A DNA stretch of 45,106 nucleotides from Streptomyces sp. WM4235 (GTDB lineage: Bacteria > Actinomycetota > Actinomycetes > Streptomycetales > Streptomycetaceae): the NCBI RefSeq assembly GCF_001279725.1, contig NZ_LGDE01000431.1:1-45106 (forward strand), read 5' to 3'. A program made the translations under genes and the position numbers. Position 1 is the stretch's first letter. The number at the start of each line of letters is the position of its first letter. Below, piece after piece: positions 33,914 through 42,300 of the stretch. The notes beneath the pieces are model-generated. The model was not told the origin of the DNA. It did not search any database and saw only the letters and a list, made by a program, of their open reading frames with translations.

Positions 33914-35749
33914 TCAGCCCTGCCGGGTCAGCACCCACAGGCGGTGGTCCCAGCCGATGTCCGCGAGGTCGCGGACCGACAGTCCGGCGCGCGCGACGAG
34001 TTCCGCGAACGCGGCTTCCGAGCGCACCCCCGAGCCGAACGCCGACGCCAGCCGCAACTGGTTCAGCGCCGCCTCGACGTCATCGGCGTCCGGCCCCTCG
34101 ACCTGCTCCACCAGCAGCAGCGCGCCCCCGTCGGGAAGCGCGGCCGCGGTCTCCGCCAGGGTGAGCACGGCGTCCTCGTCGGGCAGCAGCTCCAGCAGCC
34201 GGCACAGCAGTACCGTGCCGTCACCGGGGGGCACCGGTCCGGAGCGGGCGAGCAGGTCCACCCGGGGCAGCACGTCGGCGTCCAGCACCTGCTCCCGCAC
34301 CACCCGCAGCGCCGACGGCTGCGCGGCGATCCGGGCCCGCAGTTCGGGGAACACCTTGAGCAGCGTGTTGACCACGGCCCCCGCGCCGTGCCCGGCGGCG
34401 GTCACCGATCCGACCGAGGACCAGTCGTACCCGCCGGCGACACCGGGCGCGATCCACAGCGCCTCGTCCTCGACCGCCTCGCGGGCCGAGCCGCCGAGGC
34501 GCTCGTCGTTGACCATCGCCTCGGCCAGCGGCAGGCCGGACAGGGTGCGGTAGCCGGCCTTGCCGCTCCACAGGGTCTCGGCGAGACCCGACAGCGACAG
34601 GTCGAGGGCGGCCTGCGCGCCGCGCAGATCGTACTCGGCCAACGAGTGGTCGTCCTCGACGAGTTCCTCGCCGATCGGCGTCAGTCGGTACCCCTCGGAG
34701 TCGAGGGCGAACACGTCCAACGAGACCAGGTAGGTCAGCAGGGCGGCCAGCGTGCGCGGCTGCGCGGACGTGCGCGCGGCCAGGGCGTCCGGCGTCCGGA
34801 CCCCCTGGTAGACCAGGTCCACCAGGCCGAGCGTCACCGCCGCCCGGATGGCGAGGCCCGGTGCCAGGTCGGTCAGTTCGTGCAGGCGGTCGTGCGCGTC
34901 GTCCTCGTCCCGCGCCTCCTGGCCGGCGACGACGGCCGGTTCGGTGCGCCTCCAGTACCCGGTGATGTGGGTCCGCTCCCGCGGCACCTGCCGGTCCACC
35001 GCGAGGTGGCGGCGGATGCCCTTCAGGGTCACGGCCTCGCCGGCCGCCCACACGAACGGCGTGCCCGGCAGCCACTCCATGCCCCGTACCGCCTGCTCCA
35101 GCAGGTCGGTACTCCCGGCGGGCGCACCCCCGCGCACCAGCCAGGTGATCTCGGCGTCGGCACGGGTCGGCAGTTCTTGGCGGTGACTGTCCTCGCCGAC
35201 CTCGACGAACACCCGGGCGCGGGTGCCCTCCGGCATCTCCTCCAGCCACCGGGCGATGGCGGGCAGGGCCGTCTCGTCACCGATCGCCAACAGCCAGTCG
35301 GCGCCCTCCGGATGACCGTGCGACATCTTCGGGCCGGCGATCCAGGTGACGTCGCCGGGCTTCGCCGCCTGCGCCCACGACGAGGCGACGCCGCCCGCGT
35401 GGTTCACGAAGTCGAAGTCGATCTCCCCGGCATCGGGGTCGAAACGCACCGGGGTGTAGTCCTTGGTGAGCGGCCTCGCGTCGGCGGGCCAGTCCAGACT
35501 GGAGACGTTCTGGCCCGGCAGCACCGGGTCCCCGCCCTCCTCCTCGGCGAAGAAGAACTTCACGTGGTCGTCGAAGCCCTCGGTGCGCAGCGCCGGCAAC
35601 TCCAGGCCGTTCTTCCGGAAGGCGGCCAGCTGGGGCCCGCCCAGCGTCACCCGCCGCATGCCCGGGGTCACGTCCGCGACACGCAGCACGGTCAGCTCCC
35701 TGAGCACGATGGGGAAGGTGACGACCGGGCGGGGGTTGCGGCTGGACAT
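33914..35749 (-). CDS. Siderophore-interacting flavoreductase fused to a methyltransferase-like domain
   Basis: The 611-residue protein joins two domains. Residues about 15-275 are a siderophore-interacting protein (SIP/ViuB) flavoreductase: MRRVTLGG, the flavin motif YTPVRFD, WIAGPKMSH, WLLAIGDETALPAIARWLEEMP and FVWAAGEAVTLKGIRRHL. SIP proteins reduce ferric siderophores to free iron in the cytoplasm. Residues about 290-611 resemble a class I O-methyltransferase: a winged-helix part, then LPDEDAVLTLAETAAALPDGGALLLVEQV. The glycine-rich SAM loop (DVGGGxG) is replaced by SVGSVTAAGHGAG, and the usual LHDW catalytic segment is LELL, so methylation is doubtful. GAGGAG precedes the ATG. It is the last gene of the ferric-siderophore uptake operon. 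Confidence 0.85.
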   Translation of the reverse strand: MSSRNPRPVVTFPIVLRELTVLRVADVTPGMRRVTLGGPQLAAFRKNGLELPALRTEGFDDHVKFFFAEEEGGDPVLPGQNVSSLDWPADARPLTKDYTPVRFDPDAGEIDFDFVNHAGGVASSWAQAAKPGDVTWIAGPKMSHGHPEGADWLLAIGDETALPAIARWLEEMPEGTRARVFVEVGEDSHRQELPTRADAEITWLVRGGAPAGSTDLLEQAVRGMEWLPGTPFVWAAGEAVTLKGIRRHLAVDRQVPRERTHITGYWRRTEPAVVAGQEARDEDDAHDRLHELTDLAPGLAIRAAVTLGLVDLVYQGVRTPDALAARTSAQPRTLAALLTYLVSLDVFALDSEGYRLTPIGEELVEDDHSLAEYDLRGAQAALDLSLSGLAETLWSGKAGYRTLSGLPLAEAMVNDERLGGSAREAVEDEALWIAPGVAGGYDWSSVGSVTAAGHGAGAVVNTLLKVFPELRARIAAQPSALRVVREQVLDADVLPRVDLLARSGPVPPGDGTVLLCRLLELLPDEDAVLTLAETAAALPDGGALLLVEQVEGPDADDVEAALNQLRLASAFGSGVRSEAAFAELVARAGLSVRDLADIGWDHRLWVLTRQG

Positions 35750-35792
35750 GGGGAGAACTCCTCAGATGTGTGATCGGGGTCGGGCCGGTCGG

Positions 35793-35817
35793 CCCGCCGC
35801 CCGGGGGAGGCGGCGGG
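35793..35817 (-). terminator. Intercistronic hairpin between receptor and reductase genes
   Basis: Nine-bp arms CCCGCCGCC and GGCGGCGGG with a 7-base loop lie in the 88-base gap downstream of the substrate-binding protein. It may end most transcripts or slow decay of the upstream mRNA, giving more receptor than reductase. Confidence 0.55.
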
Positions 35818-35837
35818 TCGACCTGTTCGGGTGTCGC

Positions 35838-36875
35838 CTACTGGCCGGCGACGGCCTTGGCGAGGAGCGGCGTCAGCTGCTCGACCGCCCAGGGCGCGTT
35901 CAGCGCGTCCGGGTAGGCGATGGACGAGGCCAGGTTGTTGTCCGACGGGATGACCGCGAAGTGCTTGCCCTTCACGGAGTTCAGCGACTGGAAGAGCTTG
36001 TTGCCCTCCAGCTCCTTGGGGCTGATCACGCCGCGGTCACCGAAGGGGTAGGTGACGAGGAGGACGTCGGCGTCGAGCTGGTCGAGGTTCTCCAGGCTGA
36101 CGGCGTTCTTGTCGGGGGCGTAGTTCTTGGCCTTGTCGGTCTTGGCGAAACCGAGCTTCTCGAAGACGCCCGGGTCCTGCGCCTGGTACGACATGAAGCT
36201 GATCTGCTCGGGGTGGACGACGGTGTACGTGTACGTCTTGCCCTTGAACTCCGGGTGCGCGGCGGCCGCGTCGGCGGTGGCCTTCTCGTTGGCCGCGATG
36301 ACCTCGTCGGCCTTCGCCTCCAGGCCCAGCGCCTTGGCGGCGGTCTTCAACCGCTCCTGCCAGGTCAGGGTGTCGGCCTGCGCCTTGTCGGTGTAGGTGA
36401 CGACCGGGGCGATGGGGGACAGCTTCGCGTAGTCCTTGTCCATCTCCCACGTGTTCACGCCGAGGATGACGTCGGGGGCCTCGGCCGCGATGGCCTCGTA
36501 GGCGGTGCCGTCCGTGTCGTCGTACGTCTTGAGCTTGCCGGCGCCGAGCTTGTCGATGGCCCGCTGCTTGTACTCGGGGACCTTCCCGCCGTCCTCCACG
36601 TCCGGGGTGATCACCGGGACGATGCCGAGGGCCAGCGCGATGTCGGTGTCGCCGTCGGAGACGGTGGCCACCTTGAGGGGCTTCTTCTTGACCTCGGTGT
36701 TGCCCCAGGCGTTCTTGAGGGAGACCGGGAAGGCGCCCTTCGCGGCGTCGGCCGAGGCGGCGGCCGGCTTGTCCGCCTTGTCGGAGGAGCCGCCACCACA
36801 GGCGGTGAGCAGGCCGAGGCCGGCGGCGGTGGCCGTCAGGGCGGCCAGGGTGCGGTGTCTGTCGAGGAAGGACAC
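35838..36875 (-). CDS. Ferric-siderophore ABC transporter substrate-binding lipoprotein
   Basis: The 345-residue product begins with a lipoprotein signal ending LLTAC, with the lipidation cysteine at residue 26, then a Gly/Ser linker. The rest is a class III (FepB/FhuD-like) binding protein: KPLKVATVSDGDTDIALALGIVPVI, a long helix region, and DQLDADVLLVTYPFGDRG. It would capture ferric siderophore outside the cell. I chose GTG at 36875, about 10 bases after AGGAG. It lies 14 bases after the ATPase stop and is the fourth gene of the uptake operon. Confidence 0.9.
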   Translation of the reverse strand: MSFLDRHRTLAALTATAAGLGLLTACGGGSSDKADKPAAASADAAKGAFPVSLKNAWGNTEVKKKPLKVATVSDGDTDIALALGIVPVITPDVEDGGKVPEYKQRAIDKLGAGKLKTYDDTDGTAYEAIAAEAPDVILGVNTWEMDKDYAKLSPIAPVVTYTDKAQADTLTWQERLKTAAKALGLEAKADEVIAANEKATADAAAAHPEFKGKTYTYTVVHPEQISFMSYQAQDPGVFEKLGFAKTDKAKNYAPDKNAVSLENLDQLDADVLLVTYPFGDRGVISPKELEGNKLFQSLNSVKGKHFAVIPSDNNLASSIAYPDALNAPWAVEQLTPLLAKAVAGQ

Positions 36876-36889
36876 GGGGACTGGTTCTC

Positions 36890-37696
36890 CTATGAGGTGG
36901 TGTGTCGGCCCAGGGGGAAGATCTGGGGCCGGCCGGAACGGGGATGGGGAACGACCAGACAGTCGAGACCGAAGACCTCGGCGACCGTCCGCTCGGTGAG
37001 GACCTCTTCGGGCGCGCCCTGGCACACGATCCGGCCGTCGCGCATGGCGACGATGGTCGAGGCGTACAGGGCGGCCTGGTTCAGGTCGTGGGACACCAGG
37101 ACGATGGTCTTGTCGCTCTGCTCGTTGAGATCCGCGAGCAGGTCCATGACCTCGATCTGGTGCGCGATGTCGAGATAGGTGGTGGGCTCGTCCAGCAGCA
37201 GGGTGGGGGTCTCCTGGGCCAACGCCAGCGCGATCCACACCCGTTGGCGCTGACCGCCCGAGAGCTGGTCCACCGGCCGGGAGATCAGCTCGGCCGTGCC
37301 GGTGGCCGTCAACGACCGGGCGATGACCTCGTCGTCGGCGGCCGTGCGGCGCTGCCCGAACCGGTGGTGCGGGTGGCGGCCGCGCCAGACCAGGTCGCCC
37401 ACGGTGATGCTCTCGGGGGCGATCGGGGACTGCGGCAGGATGCCGAGCCGGCGGGCCACCTCGCGGGTCGGCAGGGCGTGGATGTCGTTGCCGTCGAGCA
37501 GGACCGAGCCCGCGGCGACCGGCAGCAGGCGGGCCATGGACTTCAACAGGGTGGACTTGCCGCAGGCGTTGGGGCCGACCAGCACGGTGATCTTGCCGGG
37601 CTCGATGTCCAGGCTGAGGTTCTCGATGACCGGTGTGCGGTCGTACCCGGTGGTGATGGACCGGGCGGCCAACCCGGGGGGCGCCGTGGAACTCAT
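36890..37696 (-). CDS. Ferric-siderophore ABC transporter ATPase (FecE/FepC type)
   Basis: A 268-residue ATPase that powers import by the two FecCD permeases upstream. Walker A is GPNACGKST, the signature is LSGGQRQR, Walker B is LLLDEP followed by TTYLDIAHQ, typical of siderophore ATPases, and the switch is VSHDLNQA. Its ATG overlaps the stop of the upstream permease by four bases (ATGA), so the two are translationally coupled. Confidence 0.93.
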   Translation of the reverse strand: MSSTAPPGLAARSITTGYDRTPVIENLSLDIEPGKITVLVGPNACGKSTLLKSMARLLPVAAGSVLLDGNDIHALPTREVARRLGILPQSPIAPESITVGDLVWRGRHPHHRFGQRRTAADDEVIARSLTATGTAELISRPVDQLSGGQRQRVWIALALAQETPTLLLDEPTTYLDIAHQIEVMDLLADLNEQSDKTIVLVSHDLNQAALYASTIVAMRDGRIVCQGAPEEVLTERTVAEVFGLDCLVVPHPRSGRPQIFPLGRHTTS

Positions 37697-38913
37697 GAAC
37701 TTGCTCCTTGCCTGCGGCGGAGAATCAGCCAGACGAAGTAGGGGGCGCCGATCAGGGCGGTGAGGACGCCGGTGGGCACCGGGCTGATCAGCGGACCGTG
37801 CTGGGCCAGCACGTCGGACCCGAGGACGATCACCGCGCCGATGGGGGCGGCGAGCAGCAGCGCCCGATCCGCGCCGACCAGGCGCACGGCGATGGGACCG
37901 CTCACCAGCGAGACGAAACCGATGGGCCCGGTCACGCTGGTGGCCATGGCGGCCGCCGCCGCACCGAGCAGCAGGGCCGCCGTTCTGGCCGCCGACACCC
38001 GGGCACCGAGTCCGGCCGCCAACTGGTCGCCCAGCGACATGGCGCCCAGGGCCCGACCCAGCGGCGCGGCGCACAGGGCGCACACGGCGAAGGCGACCGC
38101 GAGGGTGGTGACCCCGTCCCAGGTGACTCCGCTGACGCTGCCGACGAGCCAGCGCGTCACCTGGGCGATGCTGTGCTGACCGGCCATGGAGAACAGGTAG
38201 TTGACGTACGCGGTGCACACCGCCGCCATGCCGATGCCGATCAGCACCAGCCGGAAGGTGTCCACCCGGCCGCCGCGCCGGCTGAGCAACAGCACGGCGC
38301 CGACGAGGAGGAAGGACCCGGCGAGCGCCGCGCCCTCCACCCCGTAGGGGATCCCGGGTGCGAGGATCAGGACCGTGACGGCCCCGGCTCCCGCGCCGGC
38401 GGAGATGCCGACGATGTCCGGGGTGGCGAGCGGGTTGCGGATGAGCCGCTGGTAGAGCGCGCCGGAGAGCCCGAACAGGGCGCCGGCCAGCAGGGCCGCC
38501 AGCGCGCGCGGCATCCGGATGCGGTGGATCACGTAGTCGGCGAGGCCGGTGCGTTGACCGAACGCGGCGGGCAGCACGTCGGCCGCCGGGATGTTGCGCA
38601 ACCCGCCGAGCAGGACGGAGGCCAGCAGCAGCCCGATCAGGACCGTGACGAGCACGGCGACCAGGAGGGCCGTGCGCCGGCGGGCGGCGCGGTGGGCACG
38701 GCGCAGCAGCGCGGCGGTGGCGGCGACCGACGACGCGCCGGGGGCCTCGTCCGGCCGGCCGGCCGGACTCTCGGGCCGCGCGTCGGCGGCCTTGGGGTCG
38801 GGGGCTTCGGCGCCGGCGGCCTTGGTGTCGGCGGTCTCGGTGTCGGGTGTCGACGCGGTCACCGCGGCCCGGGTCGGGGCGGCTTGTTGTCGGGGCACGG
38901 GCACGTCCTTCAC
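37693..38913 (-). CDS. FecCD-family siderophore ABC permease (second subunit)
   Basis: A 406-residue inner-membrane permease with about ten helices from residue 85 on. RMPRALAALLAGALFGLSGALYQRLIRNPLATPDIVG is the FecCD core segment and TGPIGFVSLVSGPIAVRLVG the ATPase-contact region. The first 80 residues are Ala/Asp/Pro-rich and cytoplasmic, longer than in typical members. GTG at 38913 overlaps the stop of the upstream permease by four bases (GTGA); an earlier start would run well into that gene. It pairs with the other permease as a heterodimer. Confidence 0.9.
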   Translation of the reverse strand: MKDVPVPRQQAAPTRAAVTASTPDTETADTKAAGAEAPDPKAADARPESPAGRPDEAPGASSVAATAALLRRAHRAARRRTALLVAVLVTVLIGLLLASVLLGGLRNIPAADVLPAAFGQRTGLADYVIHRIRMPRALAALLAGALFGLSGALYQRLIRNPLATPDIVGISAGAGAGAVTVLILAPGIPYGVEGAALAGSFLLVGAVLLLSRRGGRVDTFRLVLIGIGMAAVCTAYVNYLFSMAGQHSIAQVTRWLVGSVSGVTWDGVTTLAVAFAVCALCAAPLGRALGAMSLGDQLAAGLGARVSAARTAALLLGAAAAAMATSVTGPIGFVSLVSGPIAVRLVGADRALLLAAPIGAVIVLGSDVLAQHGPLISPVPTGVLTALIGAPYFVWLILRRRQGASS

Positions 38914-39959
38914 ATCCGGACCAGGTCGCGTCGGCGGGCCAGCCACACGAAGAACGGGGTGCCGACCACGGCCGTCATCACCGACACCTGGATCTCACCG
39001 TGATCGAGGACCAGCCGGCCCACGGTGTCGGCGCCGACCAGCAGCACGGCCCCGCAGAGCATCGACAGCGGCAGCGACCAGCGGTGGTCCGCGCCGACCA
39101 GCATCCGCGCGACGTGCGCGGCGACCAGTCCCACGAAGGCCACGGGTCCGACGGCCGCCGTCGCCGAGGCGCAGAGCAGGACGGCCACCGCCGCGCCGGC
39201 CAACTGGGCACGCTGGACACGCACACCGAGGCCCCGGGCCGTCTCCTCGCCGAGGCTGAGGGCGTTGAGGGTGCGGCCGAGCGGCAGTGCGAGCAGCAGG
39301 CCGATGACGGCGAACGGTGCGATCTCGCCCAGGACCTGGGAGCGACCGCTGAGTTGGCCGACCGACCAGAAGCGCAGGGAGGAGTACACGGCCTCGTCGC
39401 GGACGACGAGGAGGGTGACGATGGAGGCCAGTACGGCGGCGATGGCGACGCCGGCCAGCACCAGCCCGAGGGTGGTGCTGCCCGCGTTGGTTCGCGTACC
39501 GATCAGGTAGACGAGGGCCGCGGAGACCGCCGAGCCGACGAGCGCCAGCCAGAAGAAGCCGCTCGCGTCGTTGACGTCGAGGAAGAGGATGCCGAGGACC
39601 ACGAACATCGCGGCGCCCTGCTCCACGCCCAGGATGCCCGGATCGGAGAGCGGGTTCATCGTGAGTGCCTGCATCACGAGCCCGGAGGCGCCGAGCGAGG
39701 CGCCGACGGCCAGACCGAGCAGGGTGCGGGGGATGCGTTCCGTCCACAGGACGTCGTGGTTGTATCCGCCGCCCCCGGGGTGGAGCAGGATCTTGACGGT
39801 CTCCAGCGCCGAGATGTCGCGTGCGCCGTAGCCGACGCTCGCGATCACCACCGTCGCCAGAAGCAGGCCGGCGACGAGGGTCACCACCGTGCCGCGCGAG
39901 AAGCGGGTTCTCGCGGGCGCCGGCAGCTGCGCTGTCACCGGCGGGGCCGATTGACTCAT
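38910..39959 (-). CDS. FecCD-family siderophore ABC permease (first subunit)
   Basis: A 349-residue permease with about nine or ten helices. RIPRTLLGLAVGASLGASGLVMQALTMNPLSDPGILGV is the FecCD core, and VGPVAFVGLVAAHVARMLVG the ATPase-contact loop. It forms the channel with the next permease and imports ferric siderophore. ATG at 39959 is preferred, with GAGGAG about 13 bases upstream; ATG at 39980 would add 7 residues. It is the first gene of the uptake operon, downstream of an iron box that should silence it when iron is plentiful. Confidence 0.9.
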   Translation of the reverse strand: MSQSAPPVTAQLPAPARTRFSRGTVVTLVAGLLLATVVIASVGYGARDISALETVKILLHPGGGGYNHDVLWTERIPRTLLGLAVGASLGASGLVMQALTMNPLSDPGILGVEQGAAMFVVLGILFLDVNDASGFFWLALVGSAVSAALVYLIGTRTNAGSTTLGLVLAGVAIAAVLASIVTLLVVRDEAVYSSLRFWSVGQLSGRSQVLGEIAPFAVIGLLLALPLGRTLNALSLGEETARGLGVRVQRAQLAGAAVAVLLCASATAAVGPVAFVGLVAAHVARMLVGADHRWSLPLSMLCGAVLLVGADTVGRLVLDHGEIQVSVMTAVVGTPFFVWLARRRDLVRM

Positions 39960-39995
39960 GGGTGTTCCGGTGCTCCTCATCCGTGCAACTGGTAC

Positions 39996-40014
39996 TTAGG
40001 TTAGGCTTACCAAA
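39996..40014 (-). promoter_or_regulatory. Iron box (DmdR/IdeR-type) for the uptake operon
   Basis: TTAGGTTAGGCTTACCAAA is a 19-base imperfect palindrome centred at 40005, close to the actinobacterial iron-repressor consensus (TTAGGTTAGGCTCACCTAA). It lies 36 bases upstream of the chosen permease start, where an iron-bound repressor would block transcription. Confidence 0.85.
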
Positions 40015-40146
40015 CTGCGACTGGTCCAATCGTGAGGCCAAAACGCTCACAATCAGGGGTCAGGATTGGCTCCTGGTGGGACGCGGAGTGCCCTTGTGGT
40101 CGAAAAGGCCTTGTGCGGTGCCCGCTTGGGTGGGACGGCCGACACC

Positions 40147-40200
40147 GCGCACGACGAACGGGCCCACCCCCTGCGCGGGGTGGGCCCGTTCGTCGTGCGC
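40147..40200 (-). terminator. 24-bp perfect-stem terminator of the DoxX-like gene
   Basis: Arms of 24 bases (40147-40170 and 40177-40200) pair without a mismatch around the six-base loop CTGCGC, 43 bases past the DoxX-like stop. It also insulates the uptake operon promoter from readthrough. Confidence 0.9.
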
Positions 40201-40243
40201 GCCCCGCCGACGGGTGGGACAGTCGGCGGGGTGGCGGGTGGGG

Positions 40244-40726
40244 TCAGGCGGTGGCGGGGCTGGTGTGCCGGTCCTCGCCGCCCGTGCTGTCGGACGCGGG
40301 GGAGGCGGGCGGCGCGCCGGCGGTCGCCCGGGAGGGAAGCAGTCGGTCCACGGCGAGGGCGCCCGGGCCGGTGAAGACCAGCAGCAGGAAGGCCCAGCAG
40401 AACATCGCGGAGGACTCGCCGTTGTTCTGGATCGGCCAGAGGGCGTTCGGCTGGTGGGAGGTGAAGTAGGCGTAAGCCATCGAGCCCGAGGCGATGAAGG
40501 CGGCGCTGCGCGTGCCGATCCCGAACAGCACCAGCGTGCCGGCCACCAACTGGATCACCGCCGCGTACCAGCCCGGCCAGGTGCCGACGGGCACCGTGCC
40601 GCCGCCGTGGGCGCCACCGAGCACGCCGAACAGCGAGGCGGCGCCGTGGCAGGCGAACAGCAGGCCGGTGACGATCCGGAACAGGCCCAGCGCGTATGGC
40701 CGGGCGGTGGAGAGGTGGTCGTTCAC
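40244..40726 (-). CDS. DoxX-family membrane protein, iron-box controlled
   Basis: A 160-residue protein with four predicted helices (starting LGLFRIVTGLLFACHGAASLFG, then YAAVIQLVAGTLVLFGIGTRSAAFIASGSMAYAYF and the GESSAMFCWAFLLLVFTG segment), the plan of DoxX proteins. DoxX members are linked to respiratory or oxidative-stress complexes. GTG at 40726 follows AGGAG by 5 bases. A well-matched iron box lies upstream, so it should be expressed when iron is scarce, which fits its place between siderophore genes; its role there is not known. Confidence 0.85.
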   Translation of the reverse strand: MNDHLSTARPYALGLFRIVTGLLFACHGAASLFGVLGGAHGGGTVPVGTWPGWYAAVIQLVAGTLVLFGIGTRSAAFIASGSMAYAYFTSHQPNALWPIQNNGESSAMFCWAFLLLVFTGPGALAVDRLLPSRATAGAPPASPASDSTGGEDRHTSPATA

Positions 40727-40804
40727 GGTGACTCCTTCGGTTGGGGACGGGTCCCGAAGTGGGGCGGTGCGGGGGGTGTGCTGCGGTGCGCAATGAGTGC
40801 CAAC

Positions 40805-40823
40805 GTAAGTAAGGCTTACCTAA
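40805..40823 (-). promoter_or_regulatory. Iron box upstream of the DoxX-like gene
   Basis: GTAAGTAAGGCTTACCTAA, centred at 40814 with a perfect core GTAAG-G-CTTAC, resembles the DmdR/IdeR consensus. It lies 79 bases upstream of the DoxX-like start and 37 bases beyond the transferase stop. Confidence 0.8.
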
Positions 40824-40859
40824 GTTGGCAAGTTCCTGCCCGGTCCGTGAGACGGATTC

Positions 40860-41624
40860 TCAGCCGAGGTGCAACGCCAGGGCGGCAGCGTGGCCGGGGG
40901 GCGCGGGAAGATCGAGCACATGATGCCCGTCCGGCTGAGCCGGGACCAGGCCGGAACCCACATACGGCTGGGAGGCACCCCGCACGAGTCCCGTGCCGGT
41001 GGATTTCAACGCCGCCTCCTTGCGTGCCCAGCACCGGGCGAAGGCCGCGCCGCGTGCCCGCGCCGGCAGGCCGAGGAGTTCGGCCCGCTCCACGTCGTGC
41101 AGCGCGTCGACGGTGTCCCCGATCAGCGAGGCGTCGCGCTCCGGTTCCACGTCCACCCCGACCGGCACCGGCGCCAGGGCGACGAGTACCAGGTCACCGG
41201 CGTGCGAGAGCGAGAAGTGCACCGGCCGACCCGGCAGGTACGGGCGCCCGTGCGGCCCGCCGCAACCGGCGCAGGGTTCCCGCTCGATCAGCAACCGGCC
41301 CGGGGCCGCCCCGAGCCGCTCGCCGAGGAGCGCGCGCAGACACACGTGCGCGACCAGGAACCGGTCGGCGTCGTCGTCCCGACGGAGCCGGGCCGCCCTG
41401 GCTTGTTCCGTACGGTCCAGCTCGTGGCGGCGGGCCTCGGCGGCGCAGACGTTCTCGCTCACCGAGGCCACCCACACGCGGGCCTGACCGGGCAGGGTCA
41501 CCGGCAGCGGAACCGGCCGGACCGGCGGGACGCGCGACATCGGGGCCGGCCGGACCGCGACACCCGGCCGCCGTGCCGCCGAGGCGTGCGGCAGCGGGCG
41601 CGGGCGGACCGGCCCCGTTCTCAC
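40860..41624 (-). CDS. Sfp-type 4'-phosphopantetheinyl transferase
   Basis: A 254-residue enzyme that loads the phosphopantetheine arm of CoA onto carrier proteins. Family motifs are HFSLSHAGDLVLVAL, VGVDVEPE (metal-binding Asp and Glu) and FARCWARKEAALKSTGTGL (catalytic Glu and Lys). GTG at 41624 overlaps the isochorismatase stop by four bases (GTGA), so translation is coupled; ATG at 41540 would give 226 residues and drop an Arg/Pro-rich extension. It should prime the aryl and peptidyl carrier domains of the siderophore synthetase, which lies outside the window. Confidence 0.9.
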   Translation of the reverse strand: MRTGPVRPRPLPHASAARRPGVAVRPAPMSRVPPVRPVPLPVTLPGQARVWVASVSENVCAAEARRHELDRTEQARAARLRRDDDADRFLVAHVCLRALLGERLGAAPGRLLIEREPCAGCGGPHGRPYLPGRPVHFSLSHAGDLVLVALAPVPVGVDVEPERDASLIGDTVDALHDVERAELLGLPARARGAAFARCWARKEAALKSTGTGLVRGASQPYVGSGLVPAQPDGHHVLDLPAPPGHAAALALHLG

Positions 41625-42253
41625 CAGGCCTCGCAGACCCGGTCGGTCGTGGTGACGTACGCGCAGCGCCCGGCGGCCCATTCGAGTGCCATCCGGTGCT
41701 CCTGCGCCGAGAAGTCCGCCACCGCGTCCGCGACCACGAAGGCCTGCACGTCCTGCATCCACGCGTCGCACGCCGTCATCAACACGCCGATGTGGGCGTA
41801 CACCCCGGTGATGACCAACTGGTCGCGACCGAGCGCCCGCAGCCGCTCCAGCAGGTCCGTACGGACGAACGCGCTGTACTTCCACTTGGTCAGCACCGTG
41901 TCACCGGGCCCGGGGGACACGGCCGAGGCGATGGCCTCCGCCTCCGGGTCGAGGGGCAGACCAGGCCCCCAGAAGTCCTGCTGGAGGCCCCGCTCCGAGG
42001 CGCTCTGGCCACCCTGCTGGGCCGTGTAGAAGATCGGTACGTCGGCCCGGATCGCCTCCTCGCGCAGCCGGGAAACCTGCCGGAGCAGTCCGGTGACGGG
42101 TTCGCTCGTGGTGTCGAACGAGGACAGGAAGTAGTTCTGCAGGTCGTGGACGAGCAGGACCGCGCGGTCCGGGTCGATCGACCAGTCCACCCGGTTGGCG
42201 GGCAGGTCGGCGGCGGTGGGCAGCGCGTAGGGGACGATCGCGGGCAGGGCCAT
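41621..42253 (-). CDS. dhbB: Isochorismatase (stand-alone, no aryl carrier domain)
   Basis: A 210-residue hydrolase that converts isochorismate to 2,3-dihydro-2,3-dihydroxybenzoate and pyruvate. VLLVHDLQNYF holds the catalytic Asp, TKWKYSAF the Lys, and GVYAHIGVLMTA the tyrosine-containing segment that marks isochorismatases rather than cysteine hydrolases of the fold. EntB and DhbB in other bacteria carry a C-terminal aryl carrier domain (about 285 residues in EntB); this protein ends before it, so a separate carrier must exist. It lies 47 bases after dhbE and its stop overlaps the transferase start. Confidence 0.93.
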   Translation of the reverse strand: MALPAIVPYALPTAADLPANRVDWSIDPDRAVLLVHDLQNYFLSSFDTTSEPVTGLLRQVSRLREEAIRADVPIFYTAQQGGQSASERGLQQDFWGPGLPLDPEAEAIASAVSPGPGDTVLTKWKYSAFVRTDLLERLRALGRDQLVITGVYAHIGVLMTACDAWMQDVQAFVVADAVADFSAQEHRMALEWAAGRCAYVTTTDRVCEAW

Positions 42254-42300
42254 GGTGTTCCGTTCGGTGCGGGTTTCGGGGTGGGGTCGGGACGCGGGGG

